Assembly (NCBI GenBank): GCA_950022295.1
Contig: OX465601.1
Span: 70,751,501-70,815,500, forward strand
Direction: 5' to 3'
Source: Bromus sterilis
Taxonomy: Eukaryota; Streptophyta; Magnoliopsida; Poales; Poaceae
DNA: 64,000 nt
The notes beneath the pieces were generated by a model. The model searched no databases. It had not been told where the DNA came from and was given only the letters and a program-made list of their open reading frames with translations. Below are positions 23,201-35,381 of this stretch, piece after piece. How positions within the stretch are numbered: the stretch's first letter is position 1; every line of letters begins with the position of its first letter. Both the position numbers and the translations under genes were made by a program.

Positions 23201-24519
23201 TGTCGTTGACCGCGGGTCGGTTAAGTCGAGGCAACGATAACAGTTGTCACGCAGGTTAATTAAAATGCTAAATGGTTCGGCGGATGTCTTGAGTAGCCTT
23301 TTGGCTTGTACGCACTACCTACACGTGGGATAAGGAGTGTGGTCTCCCCTGCATCGTAGTCTCGTTCGAGGGTCTTCAGACGTCAGCAGTACCGCGGGCT
23401 GATTGCCGGGAAGTGGTGTTGTCTTCTCTTGCTCGAGCGGTATATTTGTATTTGCTTTGATTTTGCTTCACCGGCCAGTCACGCACCGTGCAGGAGTACG
23501 TTCGGGTTAGGGTCCAAAGCCCGGCGTACATAGGATATAGTCCGACGGATGACCTCTCTGTTGATTGCCGAAGGATGGGCTACTTTGTGTCGGATAGCTT
23601 TGGTGGAGTGTTCCCTGACAAGGTTCCCGCCACCCTGGAGATCCGAGCGTCGTAGAGTCACGCCAGTGCACCCCTGCAGGGAAGATTAATCTATTCGAAT
23701 AGCCGTGTCCACGGTAACAGGACGCTTTATGCTGAAGCTGGATCTTACCACTAGAAACTACTACTATTAAACTGTATGGTTCCGGGTCTTCTTCCTCGCA
23801 GGGAGTCGAGGAAGGGAACTCGGAGGCATTATTATTATTAATCATTACAACTTACTATTATACAATGTTGCAGCAACTTCTGCTTCATTGTTACTTTATT
23901 GCTTTATATAAACTGTTGGCTGATTCTTACCTCATGCTGCAAGACAACGTCGGAAGATGCTAGTCTTCGATAGGCCTAGCTTCTTACCCTTATTCTGATT
24001 TCTATCTTGCAGTCCACTATATATACAGCCTCCCTTTTCCGTTGATACAAATGCATAATGCTTAGTAGCGGACGTAAGACTCGCGGGTATACTAGATACT
24101 CACCTTTGCTTTATTTCCCCTTTTATGTTTTGCCTGATCGGCCGCTGCAGTCGACGTTGGAGCCCAGGAGCAGGAGTACCCCGGAGGCGGATACTACTAC
24201 GTCGAGACCCCCGCTGACCAGGACCAGGAGTAGTTTCGGAGGCTCCCAGGCAGGAGGCCTTGCCTTTTCGATCTGTATCTCTGATGTTATTTGTGCTAGC
24301 CTTCTTAAGGCAAAACTTGACTAACTATGTCTGTACTCAGATATTATGGCTGGTATAACTTATGTATTCGGGTCCGCGTGACCCCCTTTATTGTAACATA
24401 TTGGTTTATCCTTTTGTGTTTAATGTTGTGCTGTGATATTCTCACCGTGGCACCCTAATCTCAGTCCTGTACCCTGCGTGTATGATTACTGTACACTGAT
24501 TGATTTTGGGGGCGTCACA
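20207..24519 (+). repeat. 5' LTR of element 2 (4313 bp)
   Basis: It starts TGTAACACCCTCGC and ends GGGGGCGTCACA, a TG...CA LTR. The match to the 3' LTR at 29693 is near-complete. GC-rich tracts at 20.8-21.6 kb give apparent ORFs on both strands that occur equally in the 3' LTR. They are LTR sequence, not host genes. Confidence 0.95.
24017..24025 (+). promoter_or_regulatory. Candidate TATA box in element 2 LTR
   Basis: ctatatata lies about 500 bp before the LTR end and is repeated in the 3' LTR (about 33500). Position in the last part of a long LTR fits a U3/R promoter, but the transcription start cannot be seen from sequence. Confidence 0.4.
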
Positions 24520-24605
24520 AGTTGGTATCAGAGCCGACTGCCTGTAGGAAGCCACCCCACCACAAGTTGGTATCAGATCCGACTGCCTGTAGGAAGCCAT
24601 CCCAC
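24516..24605 (+). repeat. 45-bp tandem duplication carrying two primer binding sites
   Basis: Copy 1 (24516-24560) starts with the last four LTR bases and includes the PBS TGGTATCAGAGC at 24523-24534. Copy 2 (24561-24605) repeats it with PBS TGGTATCAGATC (one change) and one further difference (cac/cat). Element 1 has only a single copy at the matching place. The upstream PBS, at the correct distance from the LTR, is presumed to be the working one. Confidence 0.9.
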
Positions 24606-25219
24606 CACTACCTTGTCGAAGTTGAGTCTAGACTTTGAAAAACTATTTTGCTAACTTAATATTTGGCTTACGGGCCCACATCGATGTCACTACGTGTGAT
24701 ATCTATGGTATTAGGATCCTTTTCTCCTTACCTATGCTCTGGGACTCTGCTCTCTTATCATTGTTGGTAAGTTTTACAAACTCTGACATTAGGATCACGT
24801 TCTCTTGATTCCACCCGGCGTTTTTGGTGCTTCCCCCCATTGATTGAGTCGTGTTGCAGGAGTTCTACCCCAAGTCCCGGACCGCGGATCCCATTCTCAT
24901 TCTGGGCAGGCCGCGCGTCCTCTGGCATTAACTCATGTGGCCAACAGTTTTCTTGCGGCGTGATTGACATAGTGGAATCCATGTCGCGTCGTGTAATCCT
25001 TACCGCGGTCTGCGCACCGCCTAGTGTGTCCTTTTTTCTTAATTTCTACGACGTTACGCTGCCCGATTTTCGATTGATTCTATGTGTGGATGTGTATGTC
25101 TTATATGACTACTCCTATATATCCGCGCCTCCTCTTTGTTGTCGCTTTACCTCTTACTCGTTTCCGGCATCTCGTTAAAAATGTTCATCGCTGAAATACC
25201 CCTGTTAAATTCTAGCAGG
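24606..25219 (+). other. Leader of element 2
   Basis: Non-coding leader between the PBS duplication and the gag start, matching the leader of element 1 in reverse complement. No gene is supported here. Confidence 0.7.
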
Positions 25220-28200
25220 ATGGCTGGTCGTGGTCGTGGTGCCAACGATCCACCTCCGCCGCCGGACTACATGGCCGCGATGATGCAGCAGTTTCAGATG
25301 AACCAAGTGTTTATGCAAGGAGTCATAGATCAGCTCCAGAATCAGAACCAGAACCAGAACCAGCACCAGAACCAACCGCCTGTGGTTACTCTGCGGGATT
25401 TCATGCGTCTCAATCCCCCTCTCTTCCACCAGCCTGAACAGCCGCTGGATGCTGATGATTGGCTTCGTGACATCACTCGACAGCTGGAGTTCGCTAATGT
25501 GAGCGCTGCTGATTACGTCAACTTTGCGTCCTATTTCCTGCGTGGCCCCGCTGCTCAGTGGTGGGACACTTACAAGGGCTCGCTAGTTGAAGGGACTGTC
25601 GTCACCTGGAATGACTTCAAGGCTACCTTCCGTGCTCGTTATGTCCCCCAGGCGATTATGAACCGTATGAAGGCCGAGTTCCGCAACCTCGTTTAGGGAA
25701 ACAAAACTGTCGAGGCATATCAGAGGGAATTCCTCCGCCTCTCCCGCTATGCTGCAAGTGACCTCCCCAATGATGCAAGTAGGCAAGAGAAGTTCCGTGA
25801 TGGACTCAACGCAGATCTCCAGCTTGCACTGGCTTTGCACGTCTTCCCCGACTTCGCCACCATGGTGAATCAGACTATCACCCTTGAGACCGCTCAGCTT
25901 AAGTTCGGTGGTTCGGCGAAGCGCCCCCGTGATGCTGGCTCATCTTCGGGCACAGCACAGAAGCAACGCGTTTGGCTTCCACACAGTGTGTATCGTCCAA
26001 ATGCCCCTGTACCAAGGCCGTCGTATGTTGCACCTCGTCTGCCTCCGCCCCCGCCGAGACAGCCGAAGACTGAGACTGCACCCCTCCCTCCTCGGGATGG
26101 CCTGTGCTTCAAGTGCCATCAGCCGGGTCACTTTTCCAGAGACTGCCCCCAGCGACAGAGTCAACTGGTAGTTCACCCTGCTGGCCGTGGAAATGGCCGT
26201 GGCAACAACAGGACCCCCAACTATAACACTGGGTCTTCTTCTCACACTCGCGGACATGCTTACAACATTAATGTCGAAGAAGCTCAGGAGCAACCTGCTA
26301 CCGTGATGGGTACCCTTCTTGTTAATTCAATTCCTGCTGCTGTTTTATTTGATACAGGAGCATCGCATTCATTCATGTCGGAAGCACTTGCATTGTCGCA
26401 TAACTTCATGGTAGAAAAGATGGATCCACCGATGGTTGTCCGCACTCCGGTAGGTCATTGCCACACCTCCAAGATAGTGCCCAAAACCATCGTCGAAATT
26501 GAAGGAATTGAGTTCCTTGCTTCCCCCATCCTCCTGAAGTCTTCCACTATAGACCTCATTCTGGGCATGGACTAGTTGAAAGTCCACGATGCCGCACTTT
26601 ATTGTGGCACCAGTTCTGTCCAACTTTTTCACCCCTCCGGCGAGATTGTTAACCACACCACCCGGATTACCCGTGATGCTGAAACGCATATCTATATGAT
26701 GAATGCTCTGAATGTCTCACCTCTTGACGGGATTGAGAACGTTCGAGTCGTTCGTGATTTTCCCGACGTCTTCCCAGAAGAACTCCCGAGAACACCCCCG
26801 ATCCGTGAGGTTGAATTCGTCATCGACCTGAAGCCTGGCACCGTCCCTATTGCCAAGCGCCCGTATAAGATGCCACCTCACCACCTCCTTGAATTGAAGA
26901 AGGAGATCGACACGGCCCTCGAGAAAGGCTTCATCCGTCCTAGTTCCTCTGCTTGGGGAGCACCTTCGCTCTTTGTCAAGAAGAGTGATGGCACGAACCG
27001 TTTGGTCCAAGATTACCGACCTATCAACCAGGCCACGATACAGAACAAGTACCCCCTCCCTCGGATCAATGATCTTTATGATCAACTTGCTGGATCCACG
27101 GTGTTTTCAAAACTCGACTTAAGGTTGGGTTACCATCAGATCCGGGTCCGTGATGAGGATATCCCTAAGACCGCATTCATTACTCGCTATGGTTCATACG
27201 AGTACACTTTCATGTCTTTTGGCTTGACGAATGCCCCAGCCACTTTCTCCAGATTGATGAACTTTATATTCATGGAATATCTCGACAAGTTTGTCGTGGT
27301 TTATCTGGATGATATATTGATTTACTCCAAGACCGATGCAGAACATGCTGAACATCTTCGTCTTATACTGGAAAAGCTTCGAGAACACAAACTCTATGCT
27401 AAGTATTCTAAGTGTGAGTTCTGGTTTCCTGAAGTAACTTACCTTGGTCATGTGATTTCCAAGGATGGCGTTGCCGTCAACCCCGAACGTATTCAGGCTA
27501 TTCTTGACTGGACTCCGCCCAGGACTGTCAAGCAAGTCCGAAGTTTCCTCGGCCTTGCCAGCTATTGCCGCCGTTTTGTCGAGAATTTCTCCAAGATTGC
27601 CAAGCCTCTGACTAATCTGCTTCACAAAGGCGTAAAGTTTGAGTGGACTGATAAATGTCAAGAAAGTTTTCAAGCTCTCAAGGACAAGCTCACTTCACCC
27701 CCGGTGCTCGCTCCTCCTGATACTCAGAAGGACTTCGTGATTTATTGCGACGCGTCTCGTCAAGGATTAGGCTGTGTCCTAATGCAAGAGCGCAAAGTGA
27801 TCGCTTATGGTTCTCGTCAGTTGCGTGCTCACGAGGAAAACTATCCAACTCATGATCTCGAATTGGCAGCAGTAATTTATGCATTGAAGCTGTGGCGACA
27901 TTACCTCGTCGGTAATCGTTGCGAGACCTACACCGACCACCAAAGCCTGAAGTACTTGTTTACTCAACCAGACCTGAATCTCCGCCAGCAGAGAAGGCTC
28001 GAGACAATAGCCGACTACAACATGGGAATTTCTTACACCCCTGGCAAAGCTAATGTGGTGGCCAATGCTTTAAGACGTAAAGCTTACTGTAGTGAACTTG
28101 AAGTTCAAGTACAACAACCACTTCTGTATGAAGATTTTCAAAAGTTAAACCTCGAGATTGTTCCTCAAGGTTATGCAAATAACCTGGTTATCGAACCGGA

Positions 28201-29656
28201 TCTCGTCAAATCCGTCAAGGGTATACAGTTTTATGATGATTTCGTACACAAGATTAAGCGCGATATCGCCAATGGGAGACCCTCACCCTTCACCGTTGAT
28301 AGCAAAGGTGCGGCGTTCTACCAAAACCGTTTAGTGGTTACTCACAGCAAGGGCAGGCATGAGAACCTGGATATGACCCCGAAGGTCATGATAGCGGCTC
28401 ACGATACCCCGTTGTCCATTCATCCTGGAAGCACCAAGATGTACCAAGACATTCGTCAGCAATTCTGGTGGCCTAACATGAAGCAAGACATTGACCGATA
28501 TGTTTCGGAATGTGAAGTTTGCCGTCGCGTCAAGGTAGAACATCAAAGACCTGCTGTAACTCTACAACCACTCTCTATTCCTGAATGGAAGTGGGACAAG
28601 ATCGAGATGGACTTCGTCAATGGTTTTCCCAGATCGCAGAAAGGCCACGATGCTATCTTTGTCGTCATCGACCGCTTCTCCAAGGTTGCCCACTTTCTGC
28701 CAGTCAAGGAGACGATCTTTGCTAGTCAGTTAGCAGACTTGTATGTTTCCAGAATCGTGTCGCTCCACGGTATTCCGTTGGAGATTAGTTCCGACCGAGG
28801 CAGCATTTTCACCTCAAGATTTTGGGATAGTTTCCAAGAACCTATGGGAACTCATCTAAATTTCAGCACCGCTTATCACCCCCAGTCGCAAGGACAACTC
28901 GAACGAGTTAATCAAGTGCTTAAAGATATGCTTCGAGCTTGTGTCATCTCATTCGGTAAGAAATGGGAGGAATCTCTTCCATTTGTTGAATTCTCGTACA
29001 ACAATAGCTATCAGGCTAGTCTGCAGATGGCTCCCTTCGAAGTTCTCTATGGACGTAAGTGTCGAACCCCTCTGAATTGGTCAGAAACTGGGGAACGAAC
29101 TCTCATTGGTCCGGACATCATACAGCACGCTGAAGATCAGGTTCGCGTTATTCGTGAACACTTGAAAGCTGCTCAGTCTCGTCAGAAGAGCAACTATGAT
29201 CGCAAGCACAAGGAGATGGTCTATCAACCTGGCGAATATGCTTACCTCCGTGTCACCCCGATGCGAGGCACTCATCGTTTCGGAATCAAAGGCAAATTAG
29301 CTCCTCGCTACATTGGCCCGTTCCGTATCCTTTCCAGAAGTGGACCAGTGGCATACCGATTGGAATTGCCGCCAAACCTCTCTCAAGTCCACGATGTCTT
29401 CCACGTGTCGCAACTCCGACGCTGCTTCAAGGATCCTATTCGCGAAGTGGAACATCATATGATTGAGCTGCAACAGGATTTGACTTATCCAGAACATCCG
29501 AGCCGTATTCTCGATCAGTCCGAATGCAAGACCCGCAACAAGACAACCAAGTTCCTCAAAGTTCAGTGGTCGAATCATTCTGAAGATGAAGCCACTTGGG
29601 AACGCGAAGATCGTCTTCGTGAAGAATATCCCGATCTTTTCACCTCTACCACTTAA
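25220..29656 (+). pseudogene. gag-pol: gag-pol of element 2 (one frame, two premature TAG codons)
   Basis: From MAGRGRG at 25220 (same start as element 1) one frame runs 1478 codons to a stop at 29656. Order: gag core (DADDWLRDI), TAG at 25694-25696, zinc knuckle CFKCHQPGHFSRDC near residue 296, protease LFDTGASH near 377, TAG at 26573-26575 replacing the Trp of LGMDW. RT has YLDD at residue 695. RNase H has IYCDAS, DLELAAV and YTDHQSL but ends VVANALRR where DALSR is usual, so a catalytic Asp is Asn. Integrase shows HHCC and DDE motifs (SSDRGS, QLERVNQ). A C-terminal chromodomain-like segment (FLKVQWSNHSEDEATWE) would target chromatin. This copy cannot make the polyprotein. Confidence 0.93.
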
Positions 29657-29679
29657 ATTCTCGAGACGAGAATTCTTGT

Positions 29680-29692
29680 AGTGGGGGAGATT
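29680..29692 (+). other. Polypurine tract of element 2
   Basis: agtgggggagatt directly precedes the 3' LTR. A purine run at this place primes plus-strand DNA synthesis in LTR elements. Confidence 0.82.
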
Positions 29693-32600
29693 TGTAACAC
29701 CCTCGCTGTCAGTGAACAGTAATCATGGTTACTGTTCATCTCTACTGTTCAAAACTTTTGTTTGATCAACTGGTTCAGTTCAAATTCAAATTCTCCTTTG
29801 ATATTGTTGCAAGCAAATATGAACCATGGACCTTGATCATCATTGGCCAACTAAAGTCCAAGCCATTTGAAATAAAATTCAAACAAACCCAAAAATGCTT
29901 TTTGATGAATATTAAAAATATGGTGCCAATAAAATCTTTTCCAAAAATCTTGGAACCACTTTTATAAAATCACAAATATTCAGTGGATCACTTCCATGTG
30001 TGGATTGGTATTTATTGTGCTATGGAAAATTCTAAACAAATCAAAACAGTGGCCAAAAACCCTATTTAAATCATTTAATATTTAAATCAAATATTAAATG
30101 ACTTTTATTATTGCCCAATCTTTTTGTGGCAGTAATATATGGTGTAACAATAAATATGGAACACATCCCATATTTTTACAAAATGCCTAAGACTATAAAA
30201 AGAAATGCAAAAGAAATTAAACAGAGAAGGAAAATAAAAAAAAGAAACAACCCAATCTAACCCACCTCCCACTGGGCCAGCACCCAGCCCACTACCCCCA
30301 CCCATCCCGAATTGAGCCCAACCAGCCCACCCGGGGCTCCCCCTTCCCCTCCGCTGTTCAACCGTGCCGTGGCACGCATCCATGGCGCCACGGCCGCAAC
30401 CGTCGCCGTGGCGGCCATCGTGCGGCGCCCCGGCGAGTTGAGTACCCCCCCAGCGCGAACCCTAGCCGCGCCCCCACCCATCCCTGTCCATTTCCCCCTC
30501 GCGCCTCCCTCCCTCTCGTTTCTTCCAAGCCGCGGCCGCCGTCGCCGCGCCCACGCCGTCGACGCGGCCGGTGACCACCTCGGCGAGCGGAAGCTTGTCC
30601 TGGAGCCGCGCCTCCTTCGTCTTCGACGCCTACGACATCGAATCGAAGCCGGGACCCCCCCCTCGCACCACCACGTCACTGATTCCCCCTCTGCGCCGCC
30701 GTGGAGCTCCTCCAAATTCAAGCCGGCCCGCGCCTTCGCCAAGCACACTGCCACCTCGACTCGCTCGCGGTGAGCTTACGCTCCGAACCCCCCTGTCCTC
30801 GTCGAGTTTAGCCCGCCCCCTCGCCGTTCCCGTCGAGCCGTGGACCAGCCGCCGCGGGAGGTCTTCGACGTCGTCGATGAAGGTCGTCCCAGCCCGCGCC
30901 AACTGCACAGAACGACGCGCGGCGAACTCCTCTTTCGAACGAGCCAGGGCGCGCACCATTTGGTGCCCTGTGGCGACCAGGAGCCCCCTCGCCGGAGTTG
31001 GCCTCGCCGGTGTGCTCGCCGGTGAGGCTGACCTGCGGGTCCCGCCTGTCAGTGGTGTCATTAGCGTTAATGACCCACTGACCAGTGGCCCCCACCCCTC
31101 TGTTAATTATCTAGTGATTAAAACAAATAAAAACTGTTAGGACTAACCCCTTTGACTATGACATATGGGCCCATGCCCTTCTAATTAATTTATTTGCCTA
31201 ATTAATCTTCTGTGTCAATGACACCTGGACCCCACTATCATATAAATAAATTTAATGATTTTATTAAAACTATGAGGATGACATGTGGGTCCCCCTTTAT
31301 TATTTGAATAAATAAAATGAATTATTAGAGCTGTGTCTATGACAGATAGGACCCACTGGTCAGGTTTGACCAGTCAAACAGTTGTGGATAATGTTACTGT
31401 TTTATTAATAAAAATAATTCCAGAAAATCTTTTAAATGATTTAAAACTTATAAAATCAATATCTTTTAATCCGTATATCGGATCGAAAAACTTTATACAT
31501 CAAAATTGATCAGAAAATATAACGAATACGGATACGCTATCCGTATATCTAACCCACCCCCCTAACACACCGATCATCGACATTTCCCCCTCCGGGCTGT
31601 TTATCGATAATTCCCGGTGCCGGTAAAAACCTGCCGGATGAATTTACTCCGAACATGAAAGTTGCCCGGAAGGGTTAGACTAACACGGATACACCCCCGT
31701 TACGTTTGTCGGATGTCCACGACACCTCAGGCATGAACCTTTTCCCCCTCCGGACACCCTGTCCGGTAATCAGCCGGAGCTGGCAGTTCATCCCCGGATG
31801 AATTCCCGCTCCGAGAAACGTGCTTTGCACTGCGTTAGAACACCGTTAACTTTGCATACGTCATGCCATGTATTTGTTTGTATATATTGCTTTGTATTTA
31901 CTGTTTCTCCCCCCCCCTTTATTCTCCGGTAGACCCCGCTGCTTCCACCGGCTACACCGCTGCCGGGTACGACTACTTCGTCGACGACCCTGCCTCTACC
32001 GTCGAGCTTCCAGGCAAGCAGAGCCATTCTCTTCCCCAGATATCGCCTATCTTTCCGTACATTTCTTGCACTAGGCATTGTTACTGCTGCTGCTACGATT
32101 GCAATCCTATTCAATTGCATAGCCTGATTTTGTCGCCCCTTGATGTACCTTTCTTATCCTATGCTGCCTATTATAATTATGCTTATATTCAGCAGTGAAC
32201 CCTGCGCATTGTTAGCTAGGACTAGATAGCGGGCCGTGATCACTCAGGGGGGTGAACACGGGTACAATATATACAACTGCACAGGTACGGAACAAAGCAG
32301 ACACCGCCAAAGGCCCCTATCTGGGTTATGCCTAGTCACCTCAAGTGTGAGCTATCAAGGAGTAATCCTTGTACTCCACTCGAGGCTGACTTTGTCTTAC
32401 CGCCATAGGGTCCTGGACAGCAGTTGTCCTTAAAGGTAAGAAAGTCGGGCGACCCAACGGTGCCCGCGAGCGGTATATCGTCGGGAACGACAGGGAGGGT
32501 ACGACCGACGTTACTAGCGTGCTTGGCCCCTGCTCGTATCTCGTGAGAGTTACCAAACCACGAAAGTCGAGCTCTACCAAGAGCACACGCGAGACAAGGT

Positions 32601-34002
32601 AAGGAGACGGTTCACCTTGTTGGTAACCGCAGTGACTTGGTGGGACGACAGGGCAGGCACCGATGTACTGGTGGACCTGACTGCTGTCGTTGACCGCGGG
32701 TCGGTTAAGTCGAGGCAACGATAACAGTTGTCACGCAGGTTAATTAAAATGCTAAATGGTTCGGCGGATGTCTTGAGTAGCCTTTTGGCTTGTACGCACT
32801 ACCTACACGTGGGATAAGGAGTGTGGGCTCCCCTGCATCGTAGTCTCGTTCGAGGGTCTTCAGACGTCAGCAGTACCGCGGGCTGATTGCCGGGAAGTGG
32901 TGTTGTCTTCTCTTGCTCGAGCGGTGTATTTGTATTTGCTTTGATTTTGCTTCACCGGCCAGTCACGCACCGTGCAGGAGTACGTTCGGGTTAGGGTCCA
33001 AAGCCCGGCGTACATAGGATATAGTCCGACGGATGACCTCTCTGTTGATTGCCGAAGGATGGGCTACTTTGTGTCGGATAGCTTTGGTGGAGCGTTCCCT
33101 GACAAGGTTCCCGCCACCCTGGAGATCGAGCGTCGTAGAGTCACGCCAGTGCACCCCTGCAGGGAAGATTAATCTATTCGAATAGCCGTGTCCACGGTGA
33201 CAGGACGCTTTATGCTGAAGCTGGATCTTACCACTAGAAACTACTACTATTAAACTGTATGGTTCCGGGTCTTCTTCCTCGCAGGGAGTCGAGGAAGGGA
33301 ACTCGGAGGCATTATTATTATTAATCATTACAACTTACTATTATACAATGTTGCAGCAACTTCTGCTTCATTGTTACTTTATTGCTTTATATAAACTGTT
33401 GGCTGATTCTTACCTCATGCTGCAAGACAACGTCGGAAGATGCTAGTCTTCGATAGGCCTAGCTTCTTACCCTTATTCTGATTTCTATCTTGCAGTCCAC
33501 TATATATACAGCCTCCCTTTTCCGTTGATACAAATGCATAATGCTTAGTAGCGGACGTAAGACTCGCGGGTATACTAGATACTCACCTTTGCTTTATTTC
33601 CCCTTTTATGTTTTGCCTGATCGGCCGCTGCAGTCGACGTTGGAGCCCAGGAGCAGGAGTACCCCGAAGGCGGATACTACTACGTCGAGACCCCTGCTGA
33701 CCAGGACCAGGAGTAGTTTCGGAGGCTCCCAGGCAGGAGGCCTTGCCTTTTCGATCTGTATCTCTGATGTTATTTTTGCTAGCCTTCTTAAGGCAAAACT
33801 TGACTAACTATGTCTGTACTCAGATATTATGGCTGGTATAACTTATGTATTCGGGTCCGCGTGACCCCCTTTATTGTAACATATTGGTTTATCCTTTTGT
33901 GTTTAGTGTTGTGCTGTGATATTCTCACCGTGGCACCCTAATCTCAGTCGTGTACCCTGCGTGTATGATTACTGTACACTGATTGATTTTGGGGGCGTCA
34001 CA
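29693..34002 (+). repeat. 3' LTR of element 2 (4310 bp)
   Basis: It starts TGTAACACCCTCGC right after the PPT and ends GGGGGCGTCACA, followed by the duplicated target ctacg. Differences from the 5' LTR are scattered substitutions and short C-run length changes (for example near 30655 and 31910). Confidence 0.95.
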
Positions 34003-34636
34003 CTACGGGAGCCTCCAATTCGATTGTGGAGATAGCCCCGAGCATTTGTACGGGTTCGGTGACCGCCCCCAAGGGTCGCCATTTGTACGGGTTCGGTGAC
34101 CGCCCTCAAGTGTCCTCATAGTGGAATCACGGCATCTTGCGTTGGTAAGAGCGTGAGGAGAAATAGGGTGGCCCTCGTTGGCTTCTTGTGAGCATTGTGC
34201 TCCTCACGCTCTCCAAACGGAGACGTACTTCTCGCAAGAGAAGGAACTTCGGTAACAAATCCTTGTCTCCATCGGCTCCACTTGCGGTTATCTCTACCCT
34301 TACTTTGAGCAAGCTTATTACATTGTTTATCTTGTGCTTGCTCATATTATTGTGCATTGCTTGTCCCATAGGTTATTCATCTAGTCAACCTATTTACTTG
34401 TGCACCTACTGTGTGATAGCCTTAGTGCTCTTATTATATATCTTGCTATCACTTAGTTGTTTATCTTGCTTAGTATAAGTTGTTGGTGCACATAGTTGAG
34501 CCTAGCTTATTTAGGTTTCTTGCTTGGCAAATTAAACGTTAAGTTTTATTCCGCATTTGTCTAAGCCGAAACCGTAATTATTTTAAACGCCTATTCACCC
34601 CCCCCCTCTAGGCGACATCCACGTCCTTTCACCAAG

Positions 34637-35222
34637 CACGGGGTGCTTGCTTTAACCCATATAGGGCCTTGTGCAACCTGTACACCTTATCAGGATTCTT
34701 CGGGTCTTCAAAACCTGGTGGCTGCATAACATATACTTCTTCTTCGATTTCACCGTTAAGAAATGCACTTTTGACATCCATTTGATATAGCAATATACCA
34801 TTGTAATTGGCAAAAGCAAGCATGACACGAATGGATTCAAGTCGAGCAACTGGAGCATAAGTCTCACCGAAATCAATACCTTCGATTTGGGTGTAGCCTT
34901 ATGCAACTAGTCGACCTTTATTCCTTATAACAATGCCATCTTCATCTTGCTTGTTGCGAAAAATCCACTTCGTACCAATGATATTATGCTTCTTGGGATC
35001 AGGTCTATCGACAAGGGACCAGACTTTATTTCTCTCGAACTGGTTAAGTTCTTCGAGCATTGTAGTCATACAGTCTGAGTCCTTCAAGGCTTCATCGAAT
35101 TTTGATGGTTCTAGCATGGATACAAACGAAAAATTTCCACAGAAGTTAGCTAAATGAGTGCAAGAACGAGTGGTAGGACGACCTGGTAGACGAATCTCTT
35201 TGAGTATTGAGTCGATGTCCAC
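34637..35222 (-). pseudogene. pol: Copia pol, N-terminal RT
   Basis: On the minus strand it shows the pre-RT and RT entry (LEELNQFERNKVWSLV, KWIFRNKQDEDG), an in-frame TAG near 34899, then LLYQMDVKSAFLNGEIEEEV and KALYGLKQAPRAW. QMDVKSAFLNG is the first catalytic Asp motif of copia RT. The frame stops where the solo LTR was inserted and resumes at 19356 with YETLKDF, so the break lies inside RT. Confidence 0.86.
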
Positions 35223-35381
35223 TCTTCTTCGAACACGAGATAAAGCTCCTTCGACAGCTTGAGGATCCGGTTGTTCTTCGTGATCAGCTTGGCCTTCAGG
35301 TTCAGCTTGTCCTTCGGGATCATTTCCTTCGGGTTCAGCTTGACCTTCGGGTTGAGCATTTTCTTCGTTTATGCGATCTCC

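Larger units (their letters stand above)
20207..34002 (+). mobile_element. Complete Ty3/gypsy chromovirus-like retrotransposon (element 2, 13.8 kb)
   Basis: 5' LTR 20207-24519, PBS, leader, one long gag-pol frame (25220-29656), PPT, 3' LTR 29693-34002. Perfect 5-bp duplication ctacg at 20202-20206 and 34003-34007. The LTRs differ by roughly 30-40 positions by eye over 4.3 kb (near 99% identity), so the insertion is young. The chromodomain-like C-terminus and very long LTRs suggest the Tekay/Del lineage (inference). The coding frame is broken by two TAG codons. It sits inside the copia-like solo LTR. Confidence 0.96.
19362..34631 (+). mobile_element. Copia-like solo LTR (about 1.47 kb) split by chromovirus element 2
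   Basis: The left part is 19362-20206 and the right part 34008-34631. Termini TGAAAGG and CCTTTCA are inverted repeats, and the direct repeat ccaag (19357-19361 and 34632-34636) flanks the whole. No internal region or second LTR remains, so it is a solo LTR made by LTR-LTR recombination. Its 3' end (ATTCACCCCC...TTTCA) resembles the end of the host copia LTR, which suggests the same SIRE-like lineage in opposite orientation. It interrupts the RT frame of the host copia element. Confidence 0.82.

Noticed and set aside
24058..24324. 88-aa frame also seen at 33541-33807
   Set aside because: Identical copies are in the two LTRs of element 2. Not a host gene.
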